This document shows positions 10,359 through 22,535 of a stretch of DNA of 64,000 nucleotides, piece by piece. The notes under the pieces are model-generated. The model did no database searches, was not told where the DNA came from, and worked only from the letters and a program-made list of their open reading frames with translations. Both the position numbers and the translations under genes were made by a program. This DNA is from Brassica napus. Its lineage: Eukaryota > Streptophyta > Magnoliopsida > Brassicales > Brassicaceae. The DNA is taken from assembly GCF_020379485.1 (NCBI RefSeq), contig NC_063438.1, forward strand, positions 6,280,835-6,344,834. Direction: 5' to 3'. Positions within the stretch are counted from its first letter, which is position 1. Each line of letters starts with the position of its first letter.

Positions 10359-12999
10359 TCCTACTATATAAAAGCTACTAATTTTGAGGCTTTTTAGGAG
10401 TGCCACATAGGACAAAATATTCCCCACCAATCAAACTGCCACGTCATCGCAAATGTTTAGATGATGGTTCTAGAACTATCCAAACCTATCAAAATAGTCA
10501 GTCTATTGTATAACTTATAGCTTCCTTTTCTTTAGTCTACTCGCCTCAGACGTCTCCAGTGACTCCAAATCTGTTCGTCTACCCAACTTCACCGGTGTAA
10601 CTCCTACGACTACAACAATGGCACTTCAATGCTCCATTATAACTCATCAAGTGAAGACTCTTTGTACCTCTCCACATCCCTCCTCTCAATCTCTTGCCCA
10701 GTTCCTTAAATTTGATTTGTTACAAAAAGTCAGTGCATCAGATAGTTTTTAAAATTCAAATAATACTAGGTGTTTTTCTGTACCATGTGCAATGATAAAT
10801 TTTTTTAAAGTTAAATTATATTTAAAATGAAATTTATTAGTATTATATATTTTATTATTTTTTGACTAAAATTTAATATAAAGTTGATTATTTTTGAGAC
10901 TATAATATTTGCTATTGTGATAAACACCTTTTTACAGTACTCTGTTTGTATCTTTTTTTTATTAGTCATCTTCCTGTTCTTTTTTTCTTTTTTGGTAAAA
11001 TGATAAAAAAAAAAGAATAAAGCTAAAATTAATCTTTTTGTTCTTGATCATTCACGTTATCTTCAAAGTTAATAACATGGCCAACGTAAATGATCGACGT
11101 TGAGATTTCAACTTTTTCTGATTTTTACTATTCTAATGTTTCAATATAATTTGAATATTCTCTTTGTTTTATAATATAATGGTTTAAAAGTATTTTTTGT
11201 TTCACTATATAAATTGTTTTTATATTTCAATGTAACTTTATATTTATTGGATATTATGTGACCAATTAAATTATGTAAATTACTGTGTAATTGATTAAAT
11301 TTATATATTAAATGACAGTTTTCTAAAGTAATAACTTTTAAATATTACATATTTTAATTAAAATTGATTACATTTTGAAACAGATAGAGTAATCTATAAA
11401 CTAACTCTATATAGATATGAGGACAAAATTGTAAAGTGGTCTCATCTTGAATTTCTCTCATTTTGTGCATTCCTAATTGGGAGGAGATAATCAACATCTA
11501 ATTTTATGTTACTCTTAGTATATTAGAAATAGTCGAACCGTGAACCAATTAAAAATGATATAAGAAAGGCATAAAGATGTATTTCCAGTTATCACAAATA
11601 TAGAATCAATTGACAACAATTTAATTATGTCCAGCGTAGGACAACATAGAAGAGTTTTCATACCTTCTAATATTATAATATCTCATTATATTATTGGTTA
11701 AACCAGTATTCTCTAGCACAAATACTCACTCTATTCTTAGAGTTTAAGCTTTTCTATCTAATGATATTAGTAGTTTGATCCAAAAAAAAAACGACTGAAC
11801 TGTACATTATAATTGGAGAAAGAAAACAAATAAAAATCAACCGAAGACTTTTAAGGTATATGAAACAAAAATTGAAAATATCAATTCTCTGCAATTAAAT
11901 AGTAATGCAATAAAATTGTAAAAATACAAAATAAAAAAAATACACAGAAAGAAAGATTTAGTAAAATAAAATCATTATATAATTTTCATAATTGATAGTG
12001 CTCAGCTACATTAAAAAGTCTAAATTTACAACATACACAGTTTTATTTACATCTTGAAACCTATTATCTAATTAAAATGATTCTAAAAAAAGTGCCAGCA
12101 CGAAGAGTTAAAAAATATACTATAAAATATAATACATAACGTTAAAAATATATTATCAATAATCACTATAAAATCATGTTAGTAGTAACAAAAATGAAAT
12201 GACAACACATTTATTAAAACCATAGAACGACACGCAATAAAGTGTTATTAAATATACGAATTACAAATTAAATATGCTCAACGCAAACACACATAAAAGT
12301 GAGACATCATATTTGAATATATTTAAATAAATAATTTTAAATATATTATATTCTACATAATTTTAAAATTACTTTAAAAAAACTAAATTATTAAAAAATA
12401 ATATACAAATAAAACTAAAGCAATATTTTGTAACGTCAAAATAATAAATGAATAAAAAATATAGTATGCTAATAAAACAGATTTTAAATTTTAAAGACTT
12501 CTAATTCATGTAATATTACAAAATTCAAAATTTGTTTATTACAATTAATATTTGTATTAGATATATTAAAATAATATTCTAGATCGATATTGAATTGTCA
12601 GTTTTCAACTCTTACACTTAAAAAAATATTATTAAGTACGCTTTTTTTTTTTTGAAAATGAGGTTTTATATTTTAAGTAGGTTATTGGAGTATTTTTTCT
12701 TTTCGTAAATTTATTCGAGATGAGATTCGGATCTTTTAAACTAAGATAATTTGTGTTCTATACATAATTATATTTTTTTTACATAACTCTAAAATCTCGG
12801 ACTTGATTCTTCATATTTTATTAGTTAATTGTGTTACATATAATAGAAATATTTAATTCAAACTAAAAATATAAAAAAAAATCAAATTAAAAAATTAGTT
12901 ATATATAATTTAATATATAAAAATTCACATACAAATAAAAATGATAAATGTAACAAATTTAAATATATTATCCGCGCGTAGCGCGGAAAAAGGATCTAG
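10359..12999 (+). mobile_element. Non-autonomous Helitron
   Basis: It begins TCCTACTATATAAAAGC after an A. It ends with a GC hairpin CCGCGC-GTA-GCGCGG (12972-12986), a short tail and CTAG before a T. These are the Helitron hallmarks: 5' TC, 3' hairpin, CTRR, insertion between A and T, no target duplication. No RepHel protein is visible. The interior is AT-rich with a nested Stowaway MITE. It interrupts the UBA-gene relic; the intact paralogue has no comparable insertion. Confidence 0.8.
11158..11389. mobile_element. Stowaway-like MITE nested in the Helitron
   Basis: The ends TTCTCTTTGTTTTATAATA and, inverted, CTCTATCTGTTTCAAAATG form imperfect terminal inverted repeats with TA on each side, as in Tc1/mariner Stowaway elements. 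232 bp, non-coding. Confidence 0.6.
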
Positions 13000-14393
13000 T
13001 ACTATTAAAACAGCAACATGACCAATTGATAAAAAGTTATGTCTAATTTATTGTTTTCCTATGCAATATATTCAAAAATTAAACCATATATTTTATAACT
13101 GCTTACCTTTATTCCTATATTCTAGGATCCATAACTACCATGTTTACCAGAGTGTACAAATAAACAATTGATATACGTTTGATTCAAATCTGCATAATAA
13201 CTACATCATTTTTTTGAAAACATTTACACATTTTGTTACAAACAATATATGTTATAACCAACAAATAATACTTTACTTATACATTATACATTAGTTAATC
13301 CAGTGAATTAATATCCATCTTTACTCTTATGATTATGACTACTAATATTTAAAATCTAAGTTTATGCTTTATATTTACTAACCTGCCCTTTTAATAAAAT
13401 ATATAATATAGTAGTATAATATTATTTACCATTGAAATAGTTAATATAAAAATTTTTTTATTTACCAAATACAATTAGAATTTTATTTCATTTTCATGAA
13501 ATGCAAATTATTTGACTAATTTATCTACCAAATTAGGATTTCACCTTTAAATAAACAAATTATAATTATCATGAAATTAAAATAAATTTAAATTAAAAAA
13601 TAAAAGATCATTAGATTTATCTAGGTTTTTTTGGGTTGGGCTTTTAACCGGATTTATGGAGTTTTTAAATAGAAATTTTATAATTTAATCCAAAATCTGA
13701 GCTGGATTATATGCAGATCACTCGATTTACCATTTTTATCGTCGATTCAGATCAAATATGAAAAATATCGCGAAAAGATCTAAAATTATATTATAAATTA
13801 AATTAGGCAAAATTTAGATAAATACAATATATTAATACTTTTGAGTATATAGGTTGGATTTAATCGGATTCGGGACCCATACTTACGGGTAGACTCCACA
13901 TTGGTTTCTGAGTATGAATATTAATTATATTAATAATTCAAAATGCTAAAAATGTAAAATATCATGATTTTATTAAAACCAAATTACATATTTCATCATC
14001 AAAATTATTCCTGTCAAAATGTCAAAATATTATAATCTGCACAATTATAATACTTTTTTGTAGCATTTAAATATAAATAATAATAAAAAATATAAATATA
14101 TATCAAATAAATTTGATTTGTTTTGGAAATAAATCCACACTTTAAAAGCGCACGGGCATACGGGCATATGATTACAAAAAAACGGGCATACATGCATATT
14201 ATTACAAAGAACCGAGTGTATGTCGGGTCAATTTTTTAAATTTCTATTATTTTATAAAATAGACTTTGATCAAGATTTATACACATATATGATTACAAAG
14301 AAAAACATAAATATGATTTCAAAGAAAAACATAAATATGAAATTAAATTTCTAAATATATATACCCGCCCTTTGAGGGCGGGTCCGAATCTAG
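13000..14393 (+). mobile_element. Second Helitron, abutting the first
   Basis: The 3' terminus is clear: hairpin CCCGCCC-TTTGA-GGGCGGG (14364-14382) followed by CTAG at 14390-14393 and then T. The 5' end is less certain. TCTAGTACTATTAAAACAG starting at 12995 looks like a Helitron start but overlaps the CTAG of the first element. AT-rich and non-coding. The two may have moved as one unit by read-through of the first terminator. Confidence 0.65.
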
Positions 14394-14620
14394 TAGACGG
14401 TTAATCCAAAAAAAAGACCATAAAATAAATTTAAAAAAAAAAAGACCATCAAGAGATAAAGAATATTAGAAATGTATGAGATAAAGAATATTAGAAATGT
14501 ATGTAACTAAGCTCCACAAAGGAAGATTATGTTTGAGCTTAAAAAACAAGCAATACCATATTAAGAAAGTGCAGAGGGACACAAGTCTACGTACATCCAC
14601 TTGAGAGGATGCATCTTCTG
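14394..14620 (-). pseudogene. UBA-like gene copy A, intron and exon-7 relic
   Basis: It matches 16470-16665 of the intact UBA gene, including the AAGAAAGTGCAGAGG tract and the start of exon 7. It carries a short internal duplication of GATAAAGAATATTAGAAATG. It is cut off by the gag relic on its right. Confidence 0.7.
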
Positions 14621-15095
14621 GAACCACCGCAACCGCACGACGATGAGCCTCCGCAACTGTCAAAGGATAAAACTGTGACATTGCATTCCGCAGTTGAGGT
14701 CGTAAGCCTCCTATAAACCGCGACACCAATTGCACCTCAATGTCTAAGATCTCCTTAGAAAGGAGCAAAGAAAATTCCTCCGCGTAATCGTCTACGGATC
14801 GAGATCCTTGGCGCAAGTTTTGTAGCCTTGGGAACATATTAGTACGATCAAACCTATTACCCCGATGTTGTACTTCTTCTGCGGACGGGGTATCATCCGC
14901 TTCGGTCGTTCCATCCTCGGAAGGTTGTCTCCTACGATCACGTTGCTGGAGATACACTGATTCGGCGAGCTCACGCATCGAGTTATGGATTGTAGCTTGA
15001 ATGTTTTCTTGCATCGCAAGCAGAGTTTTCCTCAACTCCTCCCACTCATTCGTTGGTTGATCCGTTGCAGCTTGGTTTGTTCGCCTTGGAGCCAT
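14620..15095 (-). pseudogene. Ty3/gypsy gag fragment
   Basis: The frame from ATG 15095 encodes MAPRRTNQAA, then segments matching plant gypsy gag: NEWEELRKT, SVDDYAEEFSLLL, LVSRFIGGLRPQLRNAMSQF and VAEAHRRA. The central capsid part is missing, joined near NMFPRLQNLRQ. The open frame continues into unrelated UBA-relic sequence until a stop at 14466, so the fusion is accidental. No LTR or pol is nearby. It is a different family from the element at 3013-8390. Confidence 0.8.
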
Positions 15096-15359
15096 TGAAT
15101 GGAATTTGTATAACGTTGAATGTGAAAAAAAAAATCGGTTGGAGGAAGCTGAACTTAAAACCTCTTGATAATATTCAATAGAAGGTATCTTTTACATGGT
15201 AGATTCCTATAACGACCTAAGCTTATCAACTAACGATGAGGATTATCTCTATATTAATAAAAGGAAAATTAAAACCCTTGCAGAAAAGAAAGAAAACCTC
15301 CAGCTCTCGGTTTGGTTTACTAAACCGAGTTGTCAAGACTCAAAAGACTCCAAGATGCG
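15096..15359. other. Spacer between the gag relic and the RLP relic
   Basis: AT-rich at the left and moderately GC-rich near 15300. The left part may be leader sequence of the gag fragment. No gene is seen. Confidence 0.4.
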
Positions 15360-15530
15360 ATAGAAGAGGAAGAAGGAGAGGTGTTGAACTGGATAGCAGT
15401 GGCTATAGGATATGCTCCTGGATTGTTGTTTGGAGATGGCATTAGGTCAAGTGATTGCTTCATACAAGCCAAAGTGGCTCCTCAAGTTGTATTGTTTAGG
15501 TTTTCTCACTTAATATTGGAATCTTTGTCG
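15360..15530 (+). pseudogene. RLP 3'-end relic (duplicate copy B)
   Basis: It closely matches the last coding part of the RLP at 8705-8877: [19 protein letters not shown] and the SYKPKW codons. One extra base after the GLLFG codons shifts the frame. Nothing upstream matches the LRR region, so only the transmembrane end of this RLP copy survives. It sits next to the intact UBA gene exactly as the RLP end sits beside the UBA relic in copy A. Confidence 0.85.
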
Positions 15531-16038
15531 AGCCATTTATGGTCTAGTAACAAAGCAGTTCCTTGTTTTTTTTGGTTATGCTCTTAGGCAATAAAGTTTC
15601 TGTTATATGTATTCATATTATTTGTATACGAACCAGAAACAGCAGAATGGGATGTCAATACATCTCTGTTCCAAAGATTTGTCACTGATATGGGTTGATG
15701 ACAATGAACAACGCGAGTACAGAAAAAAAGAGTATTTTAACCGTAAACGAAATGGAGAATCAAAACAAGAATACACCAACCACACAAGAACGGAGGAGAC
15801 ACAACGGTTGTTTCAATTCTCTCTATGTTTCATCAATAGTAGTAAGTAGTAACTGTACAGAATCAAAGCTATACTAAGACCTCTCTCCTTATTAAGTTCC
15901 TATCTCAGAACAAGTATGAAACTGCTCTGTTCTACTTTTTCCCTTTTTATACAAGGAAAGAATCCTTTAGAAGTCATATACATCTCTCTATAGCTGTGCG
16001 TGTTTCATCAATCGATGGAAACTGTACCAAACCAAAAG
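15531..16038. other. 3' flank of the UBA-like gene, copy B
   Basis: Homologous to 9563-9904 of copy A. It includes the empty site for the solo LTR at its left edge. No coding potential is recognised. Confidence 0.65.
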
Positions 16039-18868
16039 CTAAGTGGAGTACATCTGGTGGAGAATTGTAGAGCCACGAGAACCAGAGGTAATGCTGTGTA
16101 CTGTTGTATCCAAATCCCTGTACTCTACTCCGGTATCAGACTTTAAGTAGTAGTCTCTCTTGTCTTCTGGTCTAAACCAGGCAATCCTGTTGCGGATGTC
16201 TCTGACGGTTTGGTCTGATCTAAAAATAATCCATACCTGTACCCCAGATTCACCATCGTCCAAAATGATTTCTAGTTCTACTGTACTAGTAGTAGTAGTA
16301 GTAGTAATAGGAGCTGGGGATAACTCTTCTTCAACATCCTCATCCTTTACATTTTCCTGCTCATATAACGAGAAGACAAAACACAAATCTCAGAAGGCAA
16401 AAAGGGAGAAACGCAAAACAACATTGAGTTCCCTTACTTTTAAGCTATCCTAAGAAAACAGAGAAGGTTAATCCACAGAAAACACCATCAAGAGTTACAG
16501 AATATTAACACCTTATGTAACTAAAATCCACAACGGCAAATTCTGTTTCGAGCTTAAAAGCTATTAACATGCACAATTTGAGAAAGCAAGCAAGACCATA
16601 GTAAGAAAGTGCAGAGGTACAGACAGTTACATACATCCGCTAGAGACGATGCTACGGTGGCGTTTCCTGTATCGGTCGAGTCAGCATTACTGGAACTGCG
16701 CAAGTTTAGATATGTAAGTTAAGCTGATTCATACTAATCATACTTTAGAAACCAACATTTACTGTTTTACCTAGAAGAGCTCCCAGTCTCGTCTTCTTCC
16801 AAGTAATTTTTGTTTGGGGAACCATGTGAAGCCTGAACCTGCGATGTCTCTTCCAATAGACAGGAGAAGGCTTTCTCTACATTCCAATTGCTCAGTGTAA
16901 GGTAAACGGTTGCAACGTCTCGTGTAACTACTCCATCAGCCAGTTCGACGAATGAATTGATGAGTTCATCTTTCCATCGAGAAGGTTGCTCACTCGTACG
17001 TGAATCTTCCCTAGTTTGTTTAGGACTTGAAATTTCCTGAAGCCGGATGAAGAAATGCAAGCAGTGTACACATCAACATTTCCTTTTTTTTTACGAAAAC
17101 ACAGAGAAGGGCTACTAGATAAAAGATTGCCATTCTTCATTCCTACGTTATGTTTTGAGCTGAGCTTCTATCATACACAACAAACTACCTTCACATGAGC
17201 TTTAGCTTTAGCTTTAGAGAAATATCCTCCACCAGCTTCTTCGTCAACAGCCTTACCCTTCAACACAAATATTCAGAATGTAAAATGGAGAAGTGCAAGC
17301 AAGCAAGCAGTGTCCCAACAACATTGAGCTCTGTTCTTCTAAAAACTATCGTATGAAAACAGAGAAGACCAGTCAATCCAAAGAAAGATCATCAAGACAA
17401 TCATACAATTATAACTCCTCTTGTCTTATGTATCTATGATTCGCAATGTCAGGTTCTGGTTTGAGGTTAAAGCTTTTAGCATACAGAACTCGATAAAACA
17501 AGCAGGACCATAGTAAAAAGTGCAGAGGAACAGAAGGTTGCATACATCTGCCTGAGACCGCGCAATTTCAGGATTAGCTTCTGCGTAATCTCCATAGAAA
17601 TAACTGATGGCGTCTTCTTGATTCCACTCGCCGTAATCGAGGCAAGCTTCTGCGTCTTCTCGAGACGCTACCATAACCACATCGCGGAATGATTTGATAA
17701 TTTTTTCTTTCAGTCGAGACAGTTGCTCTTCAGGCCAACTCATCAGCTGACTCGAACTCATACTTGACGGCACAGCCACAGCAGATTCCTTAACGGGACT
17801 TGTACTATCTTGAATCTGAAAGAACAAATGGAAGCAGTACATACATCAACACTGAGCAGGGAAATTCAAAGAGAGACCATCAAGAAAACACAAGCAAGTC
17901 AGAAGGTCACATACAGCTTCTGTGTAATCTCCAAAGAAATAACTGATGGCGTCCTCTTGATTCCACTTGCAATGACTGAGGCAAGCGATCGCAGCTTCTC
18001 GAGACGCTTTAATAGCCACTTTGAAGAATGATTTGATACCTTCCTCTTTCCACTGAGACAGTTGCTCTTCAGGCGTATTCGTCAGCTGACTCGAACTCAC
18101 ACTTGACAGCGTCCCCTCAGCAGATTCCTTGACGGGGGAAAGCTTGTCTTCCCTATCTTGAACAAGACTTGTACTTTCTTGAACCTGAATGAACAAAGCA
18201 TATGTAAATGAGAAGGCCAACTCAAAGAGAGACCATCAAAACATAAATAGAACAACAAGCTTTAAGGATACCTTCATGTGAGATGACACCATTGGAGGTA
18301 TAGCTTTAGGGACTTGTTCTTCTTCACTGCAGAGACTTTGTTCAAGATCAAGAAAACGACTTTATCATTCTCCATCAACAAACAATAACACTAAACCCTA
18401 AAATCAAGAAAACGACAAACAAAGAAACACTAAAACCCTAAAATCAAGAAATTGCCGACTCAACTCCACTAACCGCCCAAGCTTCCGATTCAGCTTCCTC
18501 TGAGAAGGCGTTGGACGGCGCTCGTCGCAGAACTGCAAGACGGCTCGATCTAAATCCCAATCGTTGCGCTCGAGGTACGAGGTCGCGTCTTGTACATCCG
18601 ATCCAACGGCGAAATTGATGAACTGTACGATAAGTTCGTTTCTCGATTGCGAACCGGTCGTCGTCGATGGAAGTGGCGATTGAACTTTCGGAGATGATTT
18701 CTCTTTCTCCGGCGGAGGTTCAACAGTGAGAGACGGCAAGTCCAAGGTTTTGCTGCGGCAAGCCTCCATCGCTGCGTCCAAGTCCCAATCGAATCCTTCG
18801 AGGTAGAAGATCGCTTCTTCTCTGCAAACTCGGAGTTCGTCGCAGATCCGTCTCGCCCGATCAGTCAT
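16039..18868 (-). CDS. UBA-like multi-module protein with UBX-like end
   Basis: Probable ubiquitin-binding protein, collinear with the At2g33000/At2g33010 UBA/TS-N genes. Eight exons: 18868-18474, 18326-18272, 18184-17915, 17815-17546, 17257-17189, 17036-16771, 16695-16635, 16356-16039. Every junction is GT-AG and the phases agree, giving 567 residues. ATG 18868 begins MTDRARR. I see five UBA-like helical modules of the pattern A..YL....W(N/D)xxxA: about residues 10-35, 80-115, 205-236, 295-326 and 380-412. Exons 3 and 4 are both 270 nt and encode near-copies ending WNQEDAISYF, a clear tandem exon duplication. The C-terminal 105 residues (WIIFRSDQTVRDIRNRIAW) look like a ubiquitin-fold or UBX-like domain, which is an inference. 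It is convergent with the RLP relic and 0.65 kb from the GH9 gene. Substrate and partners are unknown. Confidence 0.8.
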
Positions 18869-19516
18869 CGTCGGCGGCGAAAGGTGTTCGTTGTAAATTT
18901 GGGCGGGGATTGTTTTATAGTGCTGTGTAAAACGACGTCGTATAAGATTGACTGAACAACTTTAGTCTATATTAACATTTCATATTTAATTTAATACGAG
19001 TGTGTGTGATTTTAATGGTATTCCTACGAGTGAGTGATTGAGGGAACTTAATTTTAAACCAAAAAAAGTTTCACACAATACAAAATTCATATATAAGTAT
19101 ATATGGACCTTAAAATAAAATAAAAATCGTTGATTCATCCCATTGACTTCTAGATCTTGTGAAAAAAGCAAGATGGCTCGTTGAAACTTGAACAAGAAAC
19201 ATGTGTATCTTCTTGTTGATCATAGGGGAATCATTTTTTACAGTGGTTTTATTGCAATACGGTACTTAAGCAATTGCCTCAAAAATGTGTCCCTAATTAA
19301 ACCTTTAGAACTAAGAAGCAAGAGGTGTGTTGTAGTTGTGTATATAAACAGTAAAAAGTTGAGCAACAAACAAAAAAAGAGAGTTTATATTGATAATTCA
19401 TATATATATACACACTTTCACTCAATGAAAATTGTTGAGAAGAAAAACCCCGAGAATATAAATATATATATATGGGTGCAAATAAAACCACACTTTCTTT
19501 TCATTTTATAATAACT
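18869..19516. other. Spacer between the UBA gene and GH9
   Basis: It holds the UBA-gene promoter side (18869-18960, GC-richer) and the GH9 3' flank. The short open frames look random. A TA-rich run lies near 19400-19470. Confidence 0.5.
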
Positions 19517-22500
19517 CTATTTCCTATAAGTTGCAACCAGGCGAACATCTTCTTCTTCAAGTTTCTGCTCCTCAATCTCTATAAGTCTCGCAAACACACC
19601 GACCAAAGGGGCAGTATTGTACGTACAAGCCTCGGTTTGAACGTAATTATCCCTCCGGTCAAAAAAATTATCTCGGTCATCCGGTCCTCCGACCAAAGCC
19701 CCAACTAAAACACTTGGATTAGGCTCGGACCGTCCGTACCAATAATCATACCCTTGAGTGCATCCAATGAACCCTTTGTAATCTTTATAAGAAGCGATCG
19801 ATGCACCTCTATGATGAACCCTAGTCGGATATTTTGGACCGTATCCGACTAGGTAACTTGTTTTCATCGGGTTTGATCCTAAAATGTAGTCTATTTGCGA
19901 CTTGGCAAACACGAGCATCTCATCAGGAGTAACAGTTCCTTCGTGGCATTCGAGATCGGAGTTTGATTTACGGAGGTGGTCGGAATACACTGTTAGGAGG
20001 AAAGATGCGGTAGAAACGTATTGCATGTTGTTCCATTGCCGGACGTAGAGTAAACCGCCTGGTGTTCGTTGGACATTTGTGCCGTTGATGTTCTTGTTGA
20101 GAATTGAGCATAGGTAATGATCGGCCTTTGATTTGTACTGTTGTAGGACTTCAGAATGTTGCTTGTGTTTGTCTTCTTTTATCAACTGGAAAAAAAAAGG
20201 AACAAAACCATTAACCAAAATATTTATTAAGAAAATATAACATCAATGCTCCAATTAGTCATGTAATTCTGGTAAAAGAGAAATGAATACTTTGCCCTAA
20301 ATTGTGGTTCTAGCAGTGCCGGTCCAACATTTTCAAAATTTTCTTGATGCTCCAAACTCACTTAAAATTTTATGTCCTTATTATTATGTAAAACTTTATG
20401 ATGCCATACATACAACTAAAATTATCAGTTAAAATCATGATACCCTAAACGGTTGATTATCTTATCTATGCTCCGGATCGGCCCTAAGTTCTAGTAAAAT
20501 CGAGAGAACTGCAAAATTAGGGAACTTACAGTAATACAAAATTTAACAAACATACTAAAATAATTTTATCTTTAAAGTCTAAATCTTATTTTTATCAAAA
20601 GAAATATTAGTATGTTTTGTGTGCAATAACACAAAGAATTTCCCTAATTATCTCTAAATTATTAATTGTGTAATAGCACAAAACTCGAGTAAACATTGTT
20701 GACTATTTACGCATATGCTTTAGCAAGTAGGTTTGGAATCACGTGCCGTATAACAGAACCATTTAAGGGACACGTACCCGGTTAGAGGAACAGAAGCACG
20801 TGACTTTTAGTTCTGTTTCTGCCTATAACTAACTTTTCATAAAAGAAATTGTTAATATTCTAAAATTTTTAAGTATTCATTGTGTTGCATTCAAAGAGAA
20901 AGTATGTGAATTGTTGTGGTGGGGATACCTTGCTTGTGTTATAACCTAATTAAACGTGGGGAAGTTAAAGGTTGATACTAATCCTTTCACTTAACGCAAT
21001 AAGAGGATTATAATTTAACTTTCAAGTTGGGCCGTTTATTTGTTTAAATGATGCAATAAAAAATATTAGTCCTACTGTCCAACAAATACTCATCTAATCA
21101 AGTTCAAACTCTTGAACTTGTATTGCTAGTTCGTAATGCTATAATTAGAAATCTTGTTATTGATTGAAACATAATAATAATAAATGGATCAATGAGTAAT
21201 AAAATACTAACCATGGAGGCGAGAAGTTGAACACCAGCGAACTTGACGTCCCAGCTGAACTCAGACATGGCCCAAGAAAGGCCACCGAGTTGGTGCGCCA
21301 TGTCAACCACATAACTCATATAGTGATCATTGTCGGTGGCTCGATAGAGCCATGTGGCACCCCATAAAAGCTCGTCCATGTAACCACTCACCGAGGCATA
21401 ATAACTTTTTACAACACGTAGACTCTCATCATATTTGCCTCTGTACTTGTCTCCAAACTCAAACAACTACACCAAAACCATAACTACATCAAATCTCTAA
21501 CCCCGAAATAAATAAAAATGTCGGTTGCAACTGTAACATTTTAAAACATTAAATAAAATTAAAAATGTGTATGTACTTGTTGGGCATGGTGCAGGAGAAG
21601 GTGAGAGTAATGTGGATTGGTTGTGCGGAATACGATCGAAGCTGCAGCCATAGCCGCGGCTGTTTCTCCGGCCAGATCTGATCCAGGATTATTCTCGTCG
21701 ATCTTGAAAGCTCGCCGTGAAGTCGTCATGTCCTCCGGTCTCTGCCAACAGTAGTGGTCAGTGTCACCGTCGCCTACTTCGGCCCATAGAACATTTGGGC
21801 TTGTGTGAGCTTTGATGAAGTAATCGGTTCCCCATTTGATGGCTTCAAGCGCGTGAGATAGCTCGCCGGTGGAAGCGAGTGAGTCACCGTACTCTATTAC
21901 ACTCCAAGACAGCATTGTCACCGTGAAAGCCATCGGAAGTCCAAATTTAACATGGTCTCCGGCGTCATGATATCCTCCCACTAAATCCACCTTTATAACC
22001 AAGATTAAATTTTGGTACAAGTATAAAAATTTTAAAATCAACAATATTTCAATACTTACCTTTAAGAAAAATACATTTTGTTTAATTAAACAGTAATTAT
22101 AATTAAAAACTTAAACGTCACGTCACAGAGTAAATGAACGATAAATCATAATATTAACTAGCTTATTACTATATTAAGTATTAACGTACAATAGTTTTTT
22201 TTCTTCTCAAGTCTTTTCAAAACTAATGATAGTAAGGTAAATTAAGTTTGAATTTTAAAAGAAAAGACAACATTTAATAACTTGAGTTTGTAACAGAAGC
22301 TAACCCCTTGCTCTAGACCGTCGGTGAGACCGGAGTGATCACGCCACGTCACGCGCTGGTTGTACGGAAGTCGACCTGATCTTTGAGCTTCGAAGTAGAG
22401 TAAGCTCTTAGACAATGCTTCACCATAGTCGAACCCTCCAACCTCTGTCTCTGAAGAAACACCGATCAACGATATGGCGGAGGAGATAGTTATCAAAAGG

Positions 22501-22535
22501 AGAAAATGCCATCGGCTGTGTCGGTGAATCTCCAT
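19517..22535 (-). CDS. GH9B8: GH9 endo-1,4-beta-glucanase
   Basis: Secreted family-9 glycosyl hydrolase that cleaves internal beta-1,4-glucosidic bonds in cellulose or other wall glucans. Four exons, all phase 0: 22535-22305, 21990-21577, 21466-21212, 20185-19517, giving 522 residues, usual for subclass B. ATG 22535 is followed by a hydrophobic signal peptide ([15 protein letters not shown]). Catalytic landmarks: DAGD at residues 86-89, the His motif RVHHR around 422-426 within [17 protein letters not shown], and Asp476 and Glu485 in [12 protein letters not shown]. There is no C-terminal CBM49 and no membrane anchor, so it is not class A (KORRIGAN) or class C. The residues after the catalytic Glu (ACTYNT) depart slightly from the usual GH9 signature. 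Named GH9B8 from synteny with At2g32990; that name is an inference. Intron 3 carries a small hAT-like MITE. The gene looks intact. Confidence 0.9.
20314..20487. mobile_element. hAT-like MITE in GH9 intron 3
   Basis: The ends CAGTGCCGGTCC and GGATCGGCCCTA form imperfect inverted repeats. GTTCTAG is duplicated at 20307-20313 and 20488-20494 (7 of the expected 8 bases). 174 bp, non-coding. Confidence 0.65.
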
